A stretch of DNA of 34,139 nt. It comes from Minisyncoccota bacterium. Its GTDB lineage: Bacteria > Patescibacteriota > Minisyncoccia > Phycocordibacterales > UBA2100. Location of the stretch: NCBI GenBank assembly GCA_018060545.1, contig JAGOVW010000007.1, positions 1-34,139 on the forward strand, read 5' to 3'. This document shows positions 25,135 to 32,158 of this stretch, piece after piece. Within the stretch, counting starts at the first letter, position 1; every line of letters starts with the position of its first letter. Both the position numbers and the translations under genes were made by a program. The notes beneath the pieces are model-generated. The model saw only the letters and a list, made by a program, of their open reading frames with translations, was not told where the DNA came from and made no database searches.

Positions 25135-25749
25135 TCAATGCGCTTCGATAAAGGCGACTACCTCGGCAAACACGTGGTCTTGCGTTTTGGTGGCATCAAC
25201 TACCGCCTGACGCTGCGTGGTGCGCGGATCATGCACGAATTCCAGGAACCCTGCCCGCACGCGACGATGGAAATCCATCTCTGCCAAATCGAAGTGGGTT
25301 ATCTCTCCTCCACGCGACTTTGCCCGAGCAACGCCGATTTCAGGCGGTACATCAAGTACGATGTACATGTCGGGGGCACAGTCCTTCAGGTAGTGCGCCC
25401 GAACGGCCCAGAACAAATCTGCCAACTGAGATTGCTTCTGTCCTCGAATCTGGTACGCCCATGTCGAGGAATCGAAACGATCTGTAAATACCATCAGGCC
25501 TTGCTTGCGAGCCGGCATGATGATTTCGCGCATGTGGTCACGCCGGGCTGCCCAAAACGCAGCAAACATGGTCTCGGCATCGTATGCTGCCGCATCAGGC
25601 CTCAGGATAAGCCCGCGCAGCTCCTCCCCCAGACGTGAACCTCCTGGTTCACGCGTGCGGATACTCTTCGGGAAATGTGCGTGGAGCCGATGCGAAAGCG
25701 TCGTCGTGCCACTGCCTTCGCCACCGTCTACTACTGCAAACACACTCAT
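25135..25749 (-). CDS. tmk: Thymidylate kinase-like protein with altered Walker A
   Basis: dTMP kinase family, dTMP + ATP to dTDP. The start ATG 25749 is set by AGGAGG (25758-25763) 8 bases upstream, not by the longer frame. In 204 residues it has the P-loop region VVDGGEGSGTTTLSHRL, the dTMP-site signature TREPGGSRLGEELRGLIL, TDRFDSSTWAYQ and the LID-like RAKSRGG. The P-loop is odd: at position 15 the invariant Walker A lysine is threonine (G-T-T instead of G-K-T/S), one base from a lysine codon. Either activity is changed, a base error exists in the assembly, or it acts on another substrate. It is the first gene of the dTMP-supply module. Confidence 0.85.
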   Translation of the reverse strand: MSVFAVVDGGEGSGTTTLSHRLHAHFPKSIRTREPGGSRLGEELRGLILRPDAAAYDAETMFAAFWAARRDHMREIIMPARKQGLMVFTDRFDSSTWAYQIRGQKQSQLADLFWAVRAHYLKDCAPDMYIVLDVPPEIGVARAKSRGGEITHFDLAEMDFHRRVRAGFLEFVHDPRTTQRQAVVDATKTQDHVFAEVVAFIEAH

Positions 25750-25824
25750 GGATATGTCCTCCTTGCTGTCTCCCGCGAGTGTAACGACTAAGAGCACAAC
25801 TGCAAGGAATATGGTCGAGACGAC

Positions 25825-25854
25825 TTGACTCAAAAATTTCCCCGCGCATAGTAT
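25825..25854 (+). promoter_or_regulatory. Promoter of the Nudix gene
   Basis: TTGACT (25825-25830) and TAGTAT (25849-25854) with an 18-base spacer; the -10 ends nine bases before the ATG at 25864. The hexamers are identical to those at 4185-4213. No Shine-Dalgarno. Confidence 0.6.
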
Positions 25855-25863
25855 CCTCACTTT

Positions 25864-26541
25864 ATGGAAATGCACCTCATTCAGAAACATGTACTCAAGG
25901 CGTTGAGCCGCACCAAACGGCTTCGCTATAGCGATCTAAAACCTCCACGCATCGAAGGTAACCAGTTTAGCTACCACCTAAAAACACTAGTGCGCCATGG
26001 GTATATCAAACACAGCAACGGGCAATATGTACTCACCACCAAAGGGGTGCACTTCACCACCGGCGTAAACTTTGAACACTTCTTCGTGCGTGCCCAACCA
26101 AAAATTGTCACTCTTGCCGTGTGCGAAAACGATCAGCATGAGTTTCTTTTATATACCCGCGGCAAGCAGCCGTTCTTAGGACAGGTCGGATTCCCGTATG
26201 GAAAAACACACCTTGGTGAGAGCGTGCAGGCATCGGCCGAGCGCGAGCTCCAAGAGAAAACGGGATTCAAGGCAACACTCACTCAAAAAGGAATTGTGTA
26301 TGTACTCGTTACCGATGCACAGGATGAAATTGTTGTGCACATGCTCTGTCACGTGTTTTATGGCAATCGTATACACACAGCAAAAGACGCGGCACCCACG
26401 CTTGAGAAAGTGCAGTGGCTGTCTAAAAAAGAAATTGCCGATACGAACTGTATGCCTGGCGTAGAAGATATTTTGCGTGTTGCGCTCTCTGAAAAGAAAG
26501 GCGGATTGCTGTTTGAGGAGCTGTCATTTCAGCAAGTATAG
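25864..26541 (+). CDS. Winged-helix-Nudix hydrolase fusion
   Basis: A 225-residue protein with an N-terminal winged helix (about 5-70: KRLRYSDLKPPRIEGNQFSY, LVRHGYIKHSNGQYVLT) joined to a Nudix domain (about 78-215). The Nudix box at 113-135 fits G-x5-E-x7-REUxEExGU except that the second glutamate of the EE pair is lysine (RELQEKTGF, Lys132). That position binds metal in MutT, so activity may be reduced or the domain may serve as a ligand sensor. The fusion resembles Nudix-related transcription regulators, though those usually have the winged helix C-terminal. It is divergent from tmk; substrate unknown. Confidence 0.8.
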   Translation: MEMHLIQKHVLKALSRTKRLRYSDLKPPRIEGNQFSYHLKTLVRHGYIKHSNGQYVLTTKGVHFTTGVNFEHFFVRAQPKIVTLAVCENDQHEFLLYTRGKQPFLGQVGFPYGKTHLGESVQASAERELQEKTGFKATLTQKGIVYVLVTDAQDEIVVHMLCHVFYGNRIHTAKDAAPTLEKVQWLSKKEIADTNCMPGVEDILRVALSEKKGGLLFEELSFQQV

Positions 26542-26544
26542 AGA

Positions 26545-26573
26545 GTACCCCGCGCACATTGTGCGCGGGGTAC
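26545..26573. terminator. Hairpin between convergent Nudix and dut genes
   Basis: A perfect 13-bp stem (26545-26557 with 26561-26573) with a 3-base ATT loop. Neither strand has a U-run after it. Its position between two converging genes suggests a bidirectional terminator or mRNA 3'-end stabiliser. Confidence 0.6.
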
Positions 26574-26578
26574 ACCGT

Positions 26579-27004
26579 TCACACCCCAGTACTGCCGAAA
26601 CCACCTGTGCTTCGGGCGCCCAGAGGTAGCTCAGCCACCTCAACGAACGAACACAGTTCGACCCGCTGGATGAGAACCTGGGCAACTCGATCACCTGGCG
26701 CAATAGTGAAAGGCACCTGCTCCGTATTAAGCAGGACCACCTTCCACTCACCGCGATACGAGGCGTCTATGACTCCGGCCAGAACGGAAATACCGTGACG
26801 GTGTGCAAGCCCACTGCGGCCCCATACCAGCCCGGCATACCCACGCGGCAATGCAACAGCAATCCCCGTACCGACGACAGCTCTCCCTTGTGGTGGGATA
26901 CTCTGCGCTACATACGCGAACAGATCGAGTCCTGCGTCCATTTCGTGCGACCGCACCGGTATTCTCGCCTCAGGAACCAGCTTTACCACTTCTACATTCT
27001 TCAT
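26579..27004 (-). CDS. dut: Deoxyuridine triphosphate nucleotidohydrolase
   Basis: Trimeric dUTPase: dUTP to dUMP and pyrophosphate, keeping uracil out of DNA and supplying dUMP to ThyA. All five motifs are present in 141 residues: HEMDAGLDLFA, GRSGLA, GVIDASYRGEW, GDRVAQVLIQR, and the C-terminal ARSTGGFGSTG. AGGAGG (27012-27017) lies seven bases before the ATG, and the ATG overlaps the stop of the dCMP deaminase gene (ATGA), so the two are translationally coupled. Confidence 0.96.
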   Translation of the reverse strand: MKNVEVVKLVPEARIPVRSHEMDAGLDLFAYVAQSIPPQGRAVVGTGIAVALPRGYAGLVWGRSGLAHRHGISVLAGVIDASYRGEWKVVLLNTEQVPFTIAPGDRVAQVLIQRVELCSFVEVAELPLGARSTGGFGSTGV

Positions 27005-27621
27005 TGAGCACCCTCCTCTACGCTCTGTTTTTGTCGTGCCCCGATGGGATGGTAGTCGTTTCGTTCAATCCATTCATCGAGTAGCGGGCTTCCGTACTTT
27101 TCCACCCGAACACCCAAACGACGCAGGTAATTAGTCGCATGTTCTTCACGACCGTATTCCCACAGATAGTGAACGAACTTGATACCTTTGTTCACTATCT
27201 GCTTCGCACAGGTGTTGCATGGGTGAAGCGTTACCATCATCTGCAAGTTCTGCAGACTCTGAGTGCCCGCTGAAAGATTCCCGATCGCGTTCAGTTCGGC
27301 ATGCGAGCCACGGCAGAGACCCTGACCTTCCATGAGTTTGCCGTCTACCACGCGAGCACAACCGGCCTCCCGAGGGTCTACATCGCCGCGAGCTGCGCCG
27401 TTGTAACCGAGCGACAAGATGATATCGCCGTGAAAGATGATGGCGCCCACTTCGTACCACAGACACGTAGAACGTTTCGACACCACAATTGCTTGCTGTG
27501 CAATTACATCAAGCATGGTGGGTCGTGCATAGCTCATCTTGAGCTTGTCCGGAAACATACGTTTCAAGACTGCAGGATCAGTGCTTTTAACCCACGAAAG
27601 TGACTTACTGTTTTTAGCCAT
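27001..27621 (-). CDS. dCMP/deoxycytidylate deaminase family
   Basis: Zinc deaminase of the ComEB/dCMP deaminase group, converting dCMP to dUMP for ThyA. The start ATG 27621 follows AGGAG (27631-27635) with a 9-base spacer; the upstream in-frame extension runs into the divergent folA promoter and is rejected. The 206 residues carry RSTCLWYEVGAIIF, SLGYNGAARGD, the zinc/catalytic HAE in GSHAELNAIG, and HPCNTCAKQI as PCxxC. The ~30-residue N-terminal extension and C-terminal tail make it a little longer than typical. Coupled to dut by a 4-base overlap; divergent from folA. Confidence 0.92.
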   Translation of the reverse strand: MAKNSKSLSWVKSTDPAVLKRMFPDKLKMSYARPTMLDVIAQQAIVVSKRSTCLWYEVGAIIFHGDIILSLGYNGAARGDVDPREAGCARVVDGKLMEGQGLCRGSHAELNAIGNLSAGTQSLQNLQMMVTLHPCNTCAKQIVNKGIKFVHYLWEYGREEHATNYLRRLGVRVEKYGSPLLDEWIERNDYHPIGARQKQSVEEGAQ

Positions 27622-27746
27622 GTCGGCGCTCTCCTTGCTAAAGTACGACTTGCTACAGCATGCCTGAGAGTGCCGTCTTCCAACAAGGTCAAAACGATTG
27701 TACTCACCTGAGCTCTTAATGCCGCACGCCGCTCCGCTGTGCGAGC

Positions 27747-27775
27747 TTGCCGTTTTTTGCGAAGATGCGTACAGT
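27747..27775 (+). promoter_or_regulatory. Promoter of folA
   Basis: TTGCCG (27747-27752) and TACAGT (27770-27775) are exactly 17 bases apart (4/6 each). Transcription would start near 27782, leaving a short leader that holds AGGAGG at 27788-27793. Confidence 0.5.
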
Positions 27776-27798
27776 GGCCCCAGAAACAGGAGGATCGC

Positions 27799-28293
27799 AT
27801 GCTGAGCATAATTGTCGCCATGAGCGACTGTGGTGTCATCGGAAACAAGGACGCACTCCCGTGGCGCATCCCCAGCGATTTGAAGCGTTTTCGGCAGTAC
27901 ACCCTGGGCAAGTCCGTCGTTATGGGCAGACGCACCTACCACTCTCTCCCAGGCCCTTTGGTAGGGCGCCACGTTATCGTTGTGGGAAAGACTGGAGGAA
28001 TCAACTCTGCCGACGTCACGTTCGTTCGTTCACCCGAAGAGGCACTCACCGTACAACACCGCGACACAGAACTCATGATCGCTGGCGGATCGGCTATATT
28101 CGCGTGGTTTTTTGAGCACATGGCAATTGACCGCATGTATGTGACGCGGGTCTTTGCTGACATCCGAGGCGACGCTCACTTCCCTGCCATCGCGTGGGAT
28201 GCATGGCATCGTGAACACCGATCAGACATCTCGCAATGCGCAGGTGATGATCATCCTACTCAATTTGAAGTGTGGCGACGCAGTGCGTCGTAA
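27799..28293 (+). CDS. folA: Dihydrofolate reductase
   Basis: NADPH-dependent reduction of dihydrofolate, which ThyA produces. The start ATG 27799 has AGGAGG five bases upstream; an in-frame upstream start at 27739 has none. The 164 residues show SDCGVIGNKDALPWRIPSDLKRF (given here as a motif region at about 9-31) with the catalytic Asp in PSDL, then GKSVVMGRRTYHSL, GRHVIVV and MIAGGSAIF. This is the chromosomal-type single-domain DHFR. It converges with the aGPT-Pplase2-like gene across a hairpin (28297-28323). Confidence 0.95.
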   Translation: MLSIIVAMSDCGVIGNKDALPWRIPSDLKRFRQYTLGKSVVMGRRTYHSLPGPLVGRHVIVVGKTGGINSADVTFVRSPEEALTVQHRDTELMIAGGSAIFAWFFEHMAIDRMYVTRVFADIRGDAHFPAIAWDAWHREHRSDISQCAGDDHPTQFEVWRRSAS

Positions 28294-28296
28294 TAG

Positions 28297-28323
28297 TGCG
28301 GCCGAACTTTTGGTTCGGCCGCA
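28297..28323. terminator. Hairpin between folA and the following convergent gene
   Basis: A perfect 11-bp stem (28297-28307 with 28313-28323) with a TTTTG loop. It immediately follows the folA stop and precedes, by four bases, the stop of the convergent gene. No clear U-run on either side. Confidence 0.65.
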
Positions 28324-28327
28324 TCGC

Positions 28328-29242
28328 TTATCGATATAGTCTTTTCCGCCCCTTCCCTAACTTAAGGTTGGTGTACTTTCGAAACTCGCATCCAATACCT
28401 TCCCAGTTCTCTGCGGAGAGTCTCACCGGCACGTCCTCGTACGTAAGGCCATGCGGCACAGCCACTTTCGCGAGACGGGTCACTAGCAGTGCCGGATCCT
28501 CATGCGCATCAATGCGCCGCAGTGTTGGCAATGAACCAGGACCAATGGGAAACCGTGCAAACAAATCTACCCGCTCGGGAAACTGGTATGCCACATCTAT
28601 CAACACTTCCGTCCACAAGAAGGTCAGGTTGATGCCGAAAAGCGGCAGCACGCGTACCACCCCATCGTGCACACTCACGCGTTCCCACGACTCAATCTCT
28701 TGCGCAATACGATACATCTTTCGTGGCAGATAGTACGCGAGGAATGCTTCTCGTGTCGGAGTGTCGCTCTTGAGTATGGTACTCACCGGAAACACGTACG
28801 GCGTACCGAAACGCGGACGACCCGTAGCCATGAGTCGCTTATAGAAGTCTTTGTTTTCTGCCTCATCAAAGGAAAGCAGGCCAACCGTGTGCACCGTTTC
28901 TGTGCGCGCGACAAGTCGGCAGTAGAACATGTTCAAAAGCCACAGTGGAAAATGGCCACGCATGGGCTGCAATGTCTGGTGAAAAAAGATGGTTTGTCGG
29001 TCGAGTTCTCGAAAAATGTTACAGAAACGGTACGTGGTAAGTATAGGGTCTTCAGAATATGGCGGTACGTCTCCACGCGATTTCTTTGCCCACACGCTCA
29101 TGCGCTCTGAAATAAAATAGGTAAGCCCCTGCCACAGCGCCATATCAGCACACACCTCGTGTGGAGACAGCGTCTGCGCCCCGATATCCAGGTGCTGTGG
29201 CCAGTGGCGGTAGAGCTTCTTTACATCTATCGGTAGTTCCAT
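28328..29242 (-). CDS. Protein resembling 5-hmdU DNA kinase helical domain (aGPT-Pplase2-like)
   Basis: Protein of 304 residues, mostly helical. The stretch DPILTTYRFCNIFRELDRQ, at about residues 64-82, matches my recollection of the HMUDK_hel / alpha-glutamyl-putrescinyl-thymine pyrophosphorylase clade 2 family, which has a DP-(I/V)-L-x-x-YRFCN-x-x-RE-x-DR core. No P-loop is visible, so it would be the helical domain alone. Phage relatives act on 5-hydroxymethyl-deoxyuridine in DNA; the bacterial members are uncharacterised. I start it at ATG 29242; a GTG at 29260 would overlap the thyA terminator's T-tract. No Shine-Dalgarno is seen. It lies immediately downstream of thyA, between folA and thyA. 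The family call needs a profile search. Confidence 0.5.
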   Translation of the reverse strand: MELPIDVKKLYRHWPQHLDIGAQTLSPHEVCADMALWQGLTYFISERMSVWAKKSRGDVPPYSEDPILTTYRFCNIFRELDRQTIFFHQTLQPMRGHFPLWLLNMFYCRLVARTETVHTVGLLSFDEAENKDFYKRLMATGRPRFGTPYVFPVSTILKSDTPTREAFLAYYLPRKMYRIAQEIESWERVSVHDGVVRVLPLFGINLTFLWTEVLIDVAYQFPERVDLFARFPIGPGSLPTLRRIDAHEDPALLVTRLAKVAVPHGLTYEDVPVRLSAENWEGIGCEFRKYTNLKLGKGRKRLYR

Positions 29243-29260
29243 GCAGAAATTTTTTCTCAC

Positions 29261-29296
29261 AAAACGAATGCGAGCAAGTCACTGACTTGCTCGCAT
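29261..29296 (-). terminator. Terminator after thyA
   Basis: A 13-bp perfect stem (29268-29280 with 29284-29296) with a 3-base loop, followed on the minus strand by TTCGTTTTG. It ends thyA and isolates the following gene. Confidence 0.85.
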
Positions 29297-29299
29297 GAA

Positions 29300-30133
29300 T
29301 CACTTCGCAATCAACGCTTTGATTGCGGGATGCGGATCGTACCCTTCCAGCGTGAAGTGCTCGAAGCGAAATGCGTCGATATGCTTCACCTCCGGATTGA
29401 TGTGCATCATCGGAAGCGACAATGGTTCACGAGACAACTGGAGATCAACCTGATCAAGGTGGTTGAGGTACAAGTGCGTGTCGCCACCCGTCCAGATGAA
29501 TTCTCCGAGCTTCAAGTCACACACCTGAGCAACCATCATAGTCAAGAGCGCATAGCTCGCGATATTGAACGGTACACCCAGGAACACATCGGCGGACCGC
29601 TGGTAGAGCTGGCAGCTGAGCTTCCCGTCGGCAACATAGAACTGAAACAGGCAGTGGCAGGTGGCAAGCGCCATCTTCCCCTGTGCTGCATTTACTTCAG
29701 GTGCGAGCGACTCGTTCGGCATATCTGCCGGATTCCATGCCGTAATGATATGCCGGCGCGAATGTGGCTTACTCCTGATTTGTGCAATCACTTCTGCGAT
29801 CTGATCAATGGTGCGCTGGTCGGGTGTTGACCATGCACGCCACTGCTTGCCGTACACTGGCCCCAAATCACCCTCAGGCGTAGCCCATTCATCCCAAATC
29901 GAGACACCATGCTGTTTCAGATAGCCGATGTTGGTGTCCCCTTTTAGAAACCACAGAAGCTCGTGAATGACCCCTTTCAGAAATACGCGCTTTGTGGTGA
30001 GGAGCGGAAAACCTTCGGCCAAATCAAACCGCATTTGGTAGCCAAACACACTGATTGTGCCGACGCCTGTTCTGTCTTCTTTCCGCACGCCCTTTTCGCG
30101 GATGTGCCGCAACAATTCGAGATATTGCTTCAC
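29300..30133 (-). CDS. thyA: Thymidylate synthase ThyA
   Basis: Methylates dUMP to dTMP using methylene-tetrahydrofolate, producing dihydrofolate for FolA. A GTG start at 30133 is chosen because GGAG (30141-30144) precedes it by seven bases and the protein then begins at the normal [14 protein letters not shown]. The 277 residues carry [29 protein letters not shown], the catalytic cysteine in [37 protein letters not shown] and GDTHLYLNH. The asparagine in PFNIASY that selects dUMP is kept, so this is a true thymidylate synthase and not a dCMP hydroxymethylase. The proline usual before the catalytic cysteine is threonine here. Confidence 0.96.
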   Translation of the reverse strand: MKQYLELLRHIREKGVRKEDRTGVGTISVFGYQMRFDLAEGFPLLTTKRVFLKGVIHELLWFLKGDTNIGYLKQHGVSIWDEWATPEGDLGPVYGKQWRAWSTPDQRTIDQIAEVIAQIRSKPHSRRHIITAWNPADMPNESLAPEVNAAQGKMALATCHCLFQFYVADGKLSCQLYQRSADVFLGVPFNIASYALLTMMVAQVCDLKLGEFIWTGGDTHLYLNHLDQVDLQLSREPLSLPMMHINPEVKHIDAFRFEHFTLEGYDPHPAIKALIAK

Positions 30134-30194
30134 GATGTTTCTCCATGCCAAAGAACGCCAAACTTCAGCATGCCATAGACAGCACAACCACGCA

Positions 30195-30224
30195 CCCATA
30201 TCTACCCTGTGCACATTGAGTCAA
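30195..30224 (-). promoter_or_regulatory. Probable thyA promoter
   Basis: On the minus strand, TTGACT (30219-30224) and TATGGG (30195-30200) with an 18-base spacer. The -10 is weak. Its -35 sits four bases from the -35 of the divergent promoter. Confidence 0.35.
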
Positions 30225-30228
30225 TTTC

Positions 30229-30256
30229 TTGACCACTCCCATACGACTGTTATGGT
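30229..30256 (+). promoter_or_regulatory. Promoter of the HicB-like gene
   Basis: TTGACC (30229-30234, 5/6) and TATGGT (30251-30256, 4/6), 16 bases apart; start of transcription near 30263, with GGAG at 30275-30278 in the leader. Confidence 0.5.
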
Positions 30257-30286
30257 GCACAGAGGAACCCAGATGGAGCATCGTCA

Positions 30287-30700
30287 ATGCACAAAAACAT
30301 TAGACTTGAACTCGAGCTGATTCCTTCGCACAATCCTGCGAAAGAATGTTACTTCCTGACCAGTCCAGATCTCCCTTTCCTCTGCCTGGCCTACGATGAT
30401 GTGGAGATGCTCTACGCCGCGGTTGAACCTGTGGTGCAAACCATACTGTGGAAGAATGCTCGAATCGCCACCATTCCTGACGTGTGGCGTTTTGAAGAAC
30501 TTCTTGCAGAACGGCGGGTCACCGTCGCCTTCCGATTTCAAGAGGGAGAGATGCGTGCCCCAGATATCGCTCCGCACCTTGGTAACTGGTGGAGCTCACC
30601 GCGTGGCATTCATTTCTTTGTGCCGTTCATCAACAAAGAAAGGAGCGTCCACCCACGGTTTCTGGAGCACATCAAACGCCTCACACCAGGCGCATCGTAA
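30287..30700 (+). CDS. Small uncharacterised protein, weakly HicB/DUF1902-like
   Basis: A 137-residue protein starting at ATG 30287, with GGAG eight bases upstream. The first half (about 5-55: LELELIPSH, then YFLTSPDLPFLCLAYDD) is shaped like the HicB/DUF1902 partial RNase H fold, which has a strand-loop with an SxDLPG-like motif. The second half, around NWWSSPRGIHFFVPFINK, I cannot place. No HicA-type toxin neighbour is seen, so a toxin-antitoxin role is not supported. It is divergent from thyA and convergent with rplK. Confidence 0.55.
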   Translation: MHKNIRLELELIPSHNPAKECYFLTSPDLPFLCLAYDDVEMLYAAVEPVVQTILWKNARIATIPDVWRFEELLAERRVTVAFRFQEGEMRAPDIAPHLGNWWSSPRGIHFFVPFINKERSVHPRFLEHIKRLTPGAS

Positions 30701-30706
30701 AAACAC

Positions 30707-30732
30707 CGAGACCGGGCAGAAGCCCGGTCTCG
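30707..30732 (-). terminator. Terminator after rplK
   Basis: An 11-bp stem (30707-30717 with 30722-30732), loop AGAA/TTCT, followed on the minus strand by GTGTTTTTAC. It also lies just past the convergent HicB-like gene. Confidence 0.85.
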
Positions 30733-30755
30733 TCTCGTATCCTTCTTATACGAAC

Positions 30756-31184
30756 TTAATCAATGACATCAATACCCATTGAACGCGCGGTGCCGGCGAA
30801 GATACGCATTGCTGCTTCAAGTGAACCAGCGTTCAGATCTTCCATCTTTTCCTTAGCCACCTCTTCCAGCTGCTTCTTGGTGATTTTACCCACCTTCTCA
30901 GCAGGAGTCTTACCAGAACCCTTCGGCTTGCCGATTGCCTTCAAGAGCAATCGAGAAGCAGGAGACTTCTTCATAATAAACGTGTAGCTGCGGTCGTTGT
31001 ATACCGTCATCAACACAGGAATGATCTGCCCTGCTTTGTCGCGTGTCTGATCATTGAACTCCTTGCAGAACGCTGCAATGTTCACGCCAGCCGGACCGAG
31101 CGCTGTTCCAATCGGCGGAGCAGGGTTTGCCTTGCCTCCTTCGATCTGGAGCTTAATCATCTTTGTTATTTCTTTTTTTGCCAT
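30756..31184 (-). CDS. rplK: 50S ribosomal protein L11
   Basis: Large-subunit stalk-base protein contacting the GTPase centre. The 142 residues are full length, with the [20 protein letters not shown] signature and the C-terminal rRNA-binding domain. It begins nine bases after nusG on the same strand. In most bacteria rplA (L1) follows directly; here a terminator does. Confidence 0.97.
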   Translation of the reverse strand: MAKKEITKMIKLQIEGGKANPAPPIGTALGPAGVNIAAFCKEFNDQTRDKAGQIIPVLMTVYNDRSYTFIMKKSPASRLLLKAIGKPKGSGKTPAEKVGKITKKQLEEVAKEKMEDLNAGSLEAAMRIFAGTARSMGIDVID

Positions 31185-31193
31185 AAATGTATA

Positions 31194-31739
31194 TTAGATT
31201 CGTTGCACCTGATCTGCTTCCAGCTCTACCGGGGTCTCTCGGCCGAACATGGGGACCATCACCTTAACCTTTCCACGCTCTTCGTCAATCTCTCCCACCT
31301 TCCCTTCCAAATCCTTGAACGGGCCGTCAATAATCAACACCGCATCATCAACTCCCAAGTCAATCGTATGCTTCACGTGGTCATCGCTCATACGTGAGAA
31401 GATGCCGGCAACCTCCTCCTTCGTAAGAGGTACAGCTTGGTTCGCCGTCCCTACAAATCCTGTCACCTGGGGAGTGTTGCGCACCACTGACCATGCGTCG
31501 TCGGTTGGAATCATGTCCACCAAGACATAGCCCGAGAGAATTTTTTCGCGTACTTCAGTCTTGCGACCTCCTTTGATACGCACCTTTTTCTCTGCAGGGA
31601 CTACCACATCAAAGATATTCTCTTTCATGCCGAGCGACTCCACGCGCTGCTTCAAGTTGCGTGCAACTGCGTCCTCGTAACCCGAATAGGTATGCACTGC
31701 ATACCAACCGCGTTCTGCTGAGTGAATTTGTTTTGCCAT
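31194..31739 (-). CDS. nusG: Transcription termination/antitermination factor NusG
   Basis: RNA polymerase-associated elongation factor. In 181 residues, the NGN domain (about 10-115: GWYAVHTYSGYEDAVARNL, SGYVLVDM, VRNTPQVTGFVG) is followed by a KOW domain (about 128-180: DGPFKDLEGKVGEIDEERGK). It lies between secE and rplK, the classical secE-nusG-rplK order, 24 bases after secE. No strong Shine-Dalgarno. Confidence 0.97.
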   Translation of the reverse strand: MAKQIHSAERGWYAVHTYSGYEDAVARNLKQRVESLGMKENIFDVVVPAEKKVRIKGGRKTEVREKILSGYVLVDMIPTDDAWSVVRNTPQVTGFVGTANQAVPLTKEEVAGIFSRMSDDHVKHTIDLGVDDAVLIIDGPFKDLEGKVGEIDEERGKVKVMVPMFGRETPVELEADQVQRI

Positions 31740-31763
31740 ACGAAATAAATAACCACTAGTAAA

Positions 31764-32096
31764 TTATTCTGTAACTGGTGCATCAGGGGTTGCCTGTACA
31801 TCAATAGGAACCACAGTTCCGCCCGCACCTTCTACGCCGATATCGAAGTTAAGATCTGGGGTTGTTGGCACTGTTGTGGTCGATATTTCAAGTGGTGCAG
31901 TAGGGGTGACCGGGCGCTGTTCTACCAATACCTCCAAACCACGAGTGAGAAGAAAATCGAAAAACCCTACGTACAGAGATACGATGATAGACACCAACAC
32001 AACAAGTGCGGTGTAGACGATGGTCTGCGTTTGCGTTGGCCATGCAACGTGGCGCATTTCTGCTTGAGTATCCTTGAAATATTGCATGAGTCCCAT
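31764..32096 (-). CDS. secE: Preprotein translocase subunit SecE with C-terminal extension
   Basis: Small essential subunit of the SecYEG protein channel. Residues 5-25 (QYFKDTQAEMRHVAWPTQTQ) form the amphipathic helix that packs on SecY, and a single membrane segment spans about 28-50. The remaining ~55 residues are a Pro/Thr/Val-rich acidic tail on the outer face that most SecE lack (usually about 60-65 residues in all). The start could be Met1 or Met4; neither has a Shine-Dalgarno. First gene of secE-nusG-rplK. Confidence 0.9.
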   Translation of the reverse strand: MGLMQYFKDTQAEMRHVAWPTQTQTIVYTALVVLVSIIVSLYVGFFDFLLTRGLEVLVEQRPVTPTAPLEISTTTVPTTPDLNFDIGVEGAGGTVVPIDVQATPDAPVTE

Positions 32097-32126
32097 AGTG
32101 TTCAGATAGTCGTTCGGTTTTCCTCT

Positions 32127-32148
32127 TAAAAAACGCCCCTGCGGGCGT
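32127..32148 (-). terminator. Terminator between the tlpA-like gene and secE
   Basis: On the minus strand a 6-bp stem (ACGCCC with GGGCGT, 32133-32148) is followed by TTTTTT at 32127-32133. It ends the tlpA-like transcript, yet lies downstream of the apparent secE promoter (32159-32187). Confidence 0.7.
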
Positions 32149-32158
32149 CGTACAGCAA

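Noticed and set aside
27622-27972. N-terminal extension of the dCMP deaminase to 27972
   Set aside because: The extension overlaps folA on the other strand, has no domain, and the internal ATG at 27621 has a good Shine-Dalgarno.
29300-30133. ThyA as a dUMP or dCMP hydroxymethylase for base modification
   Set aside because: The asparagine in PFNIASY, the catalytic cysteine and the folate-site motifs match ordinary thymidylate synthase; dCMP hydroxymethylases have an aspartate there. dUMP hydroxymethylation cannot be fully excluded by eye.
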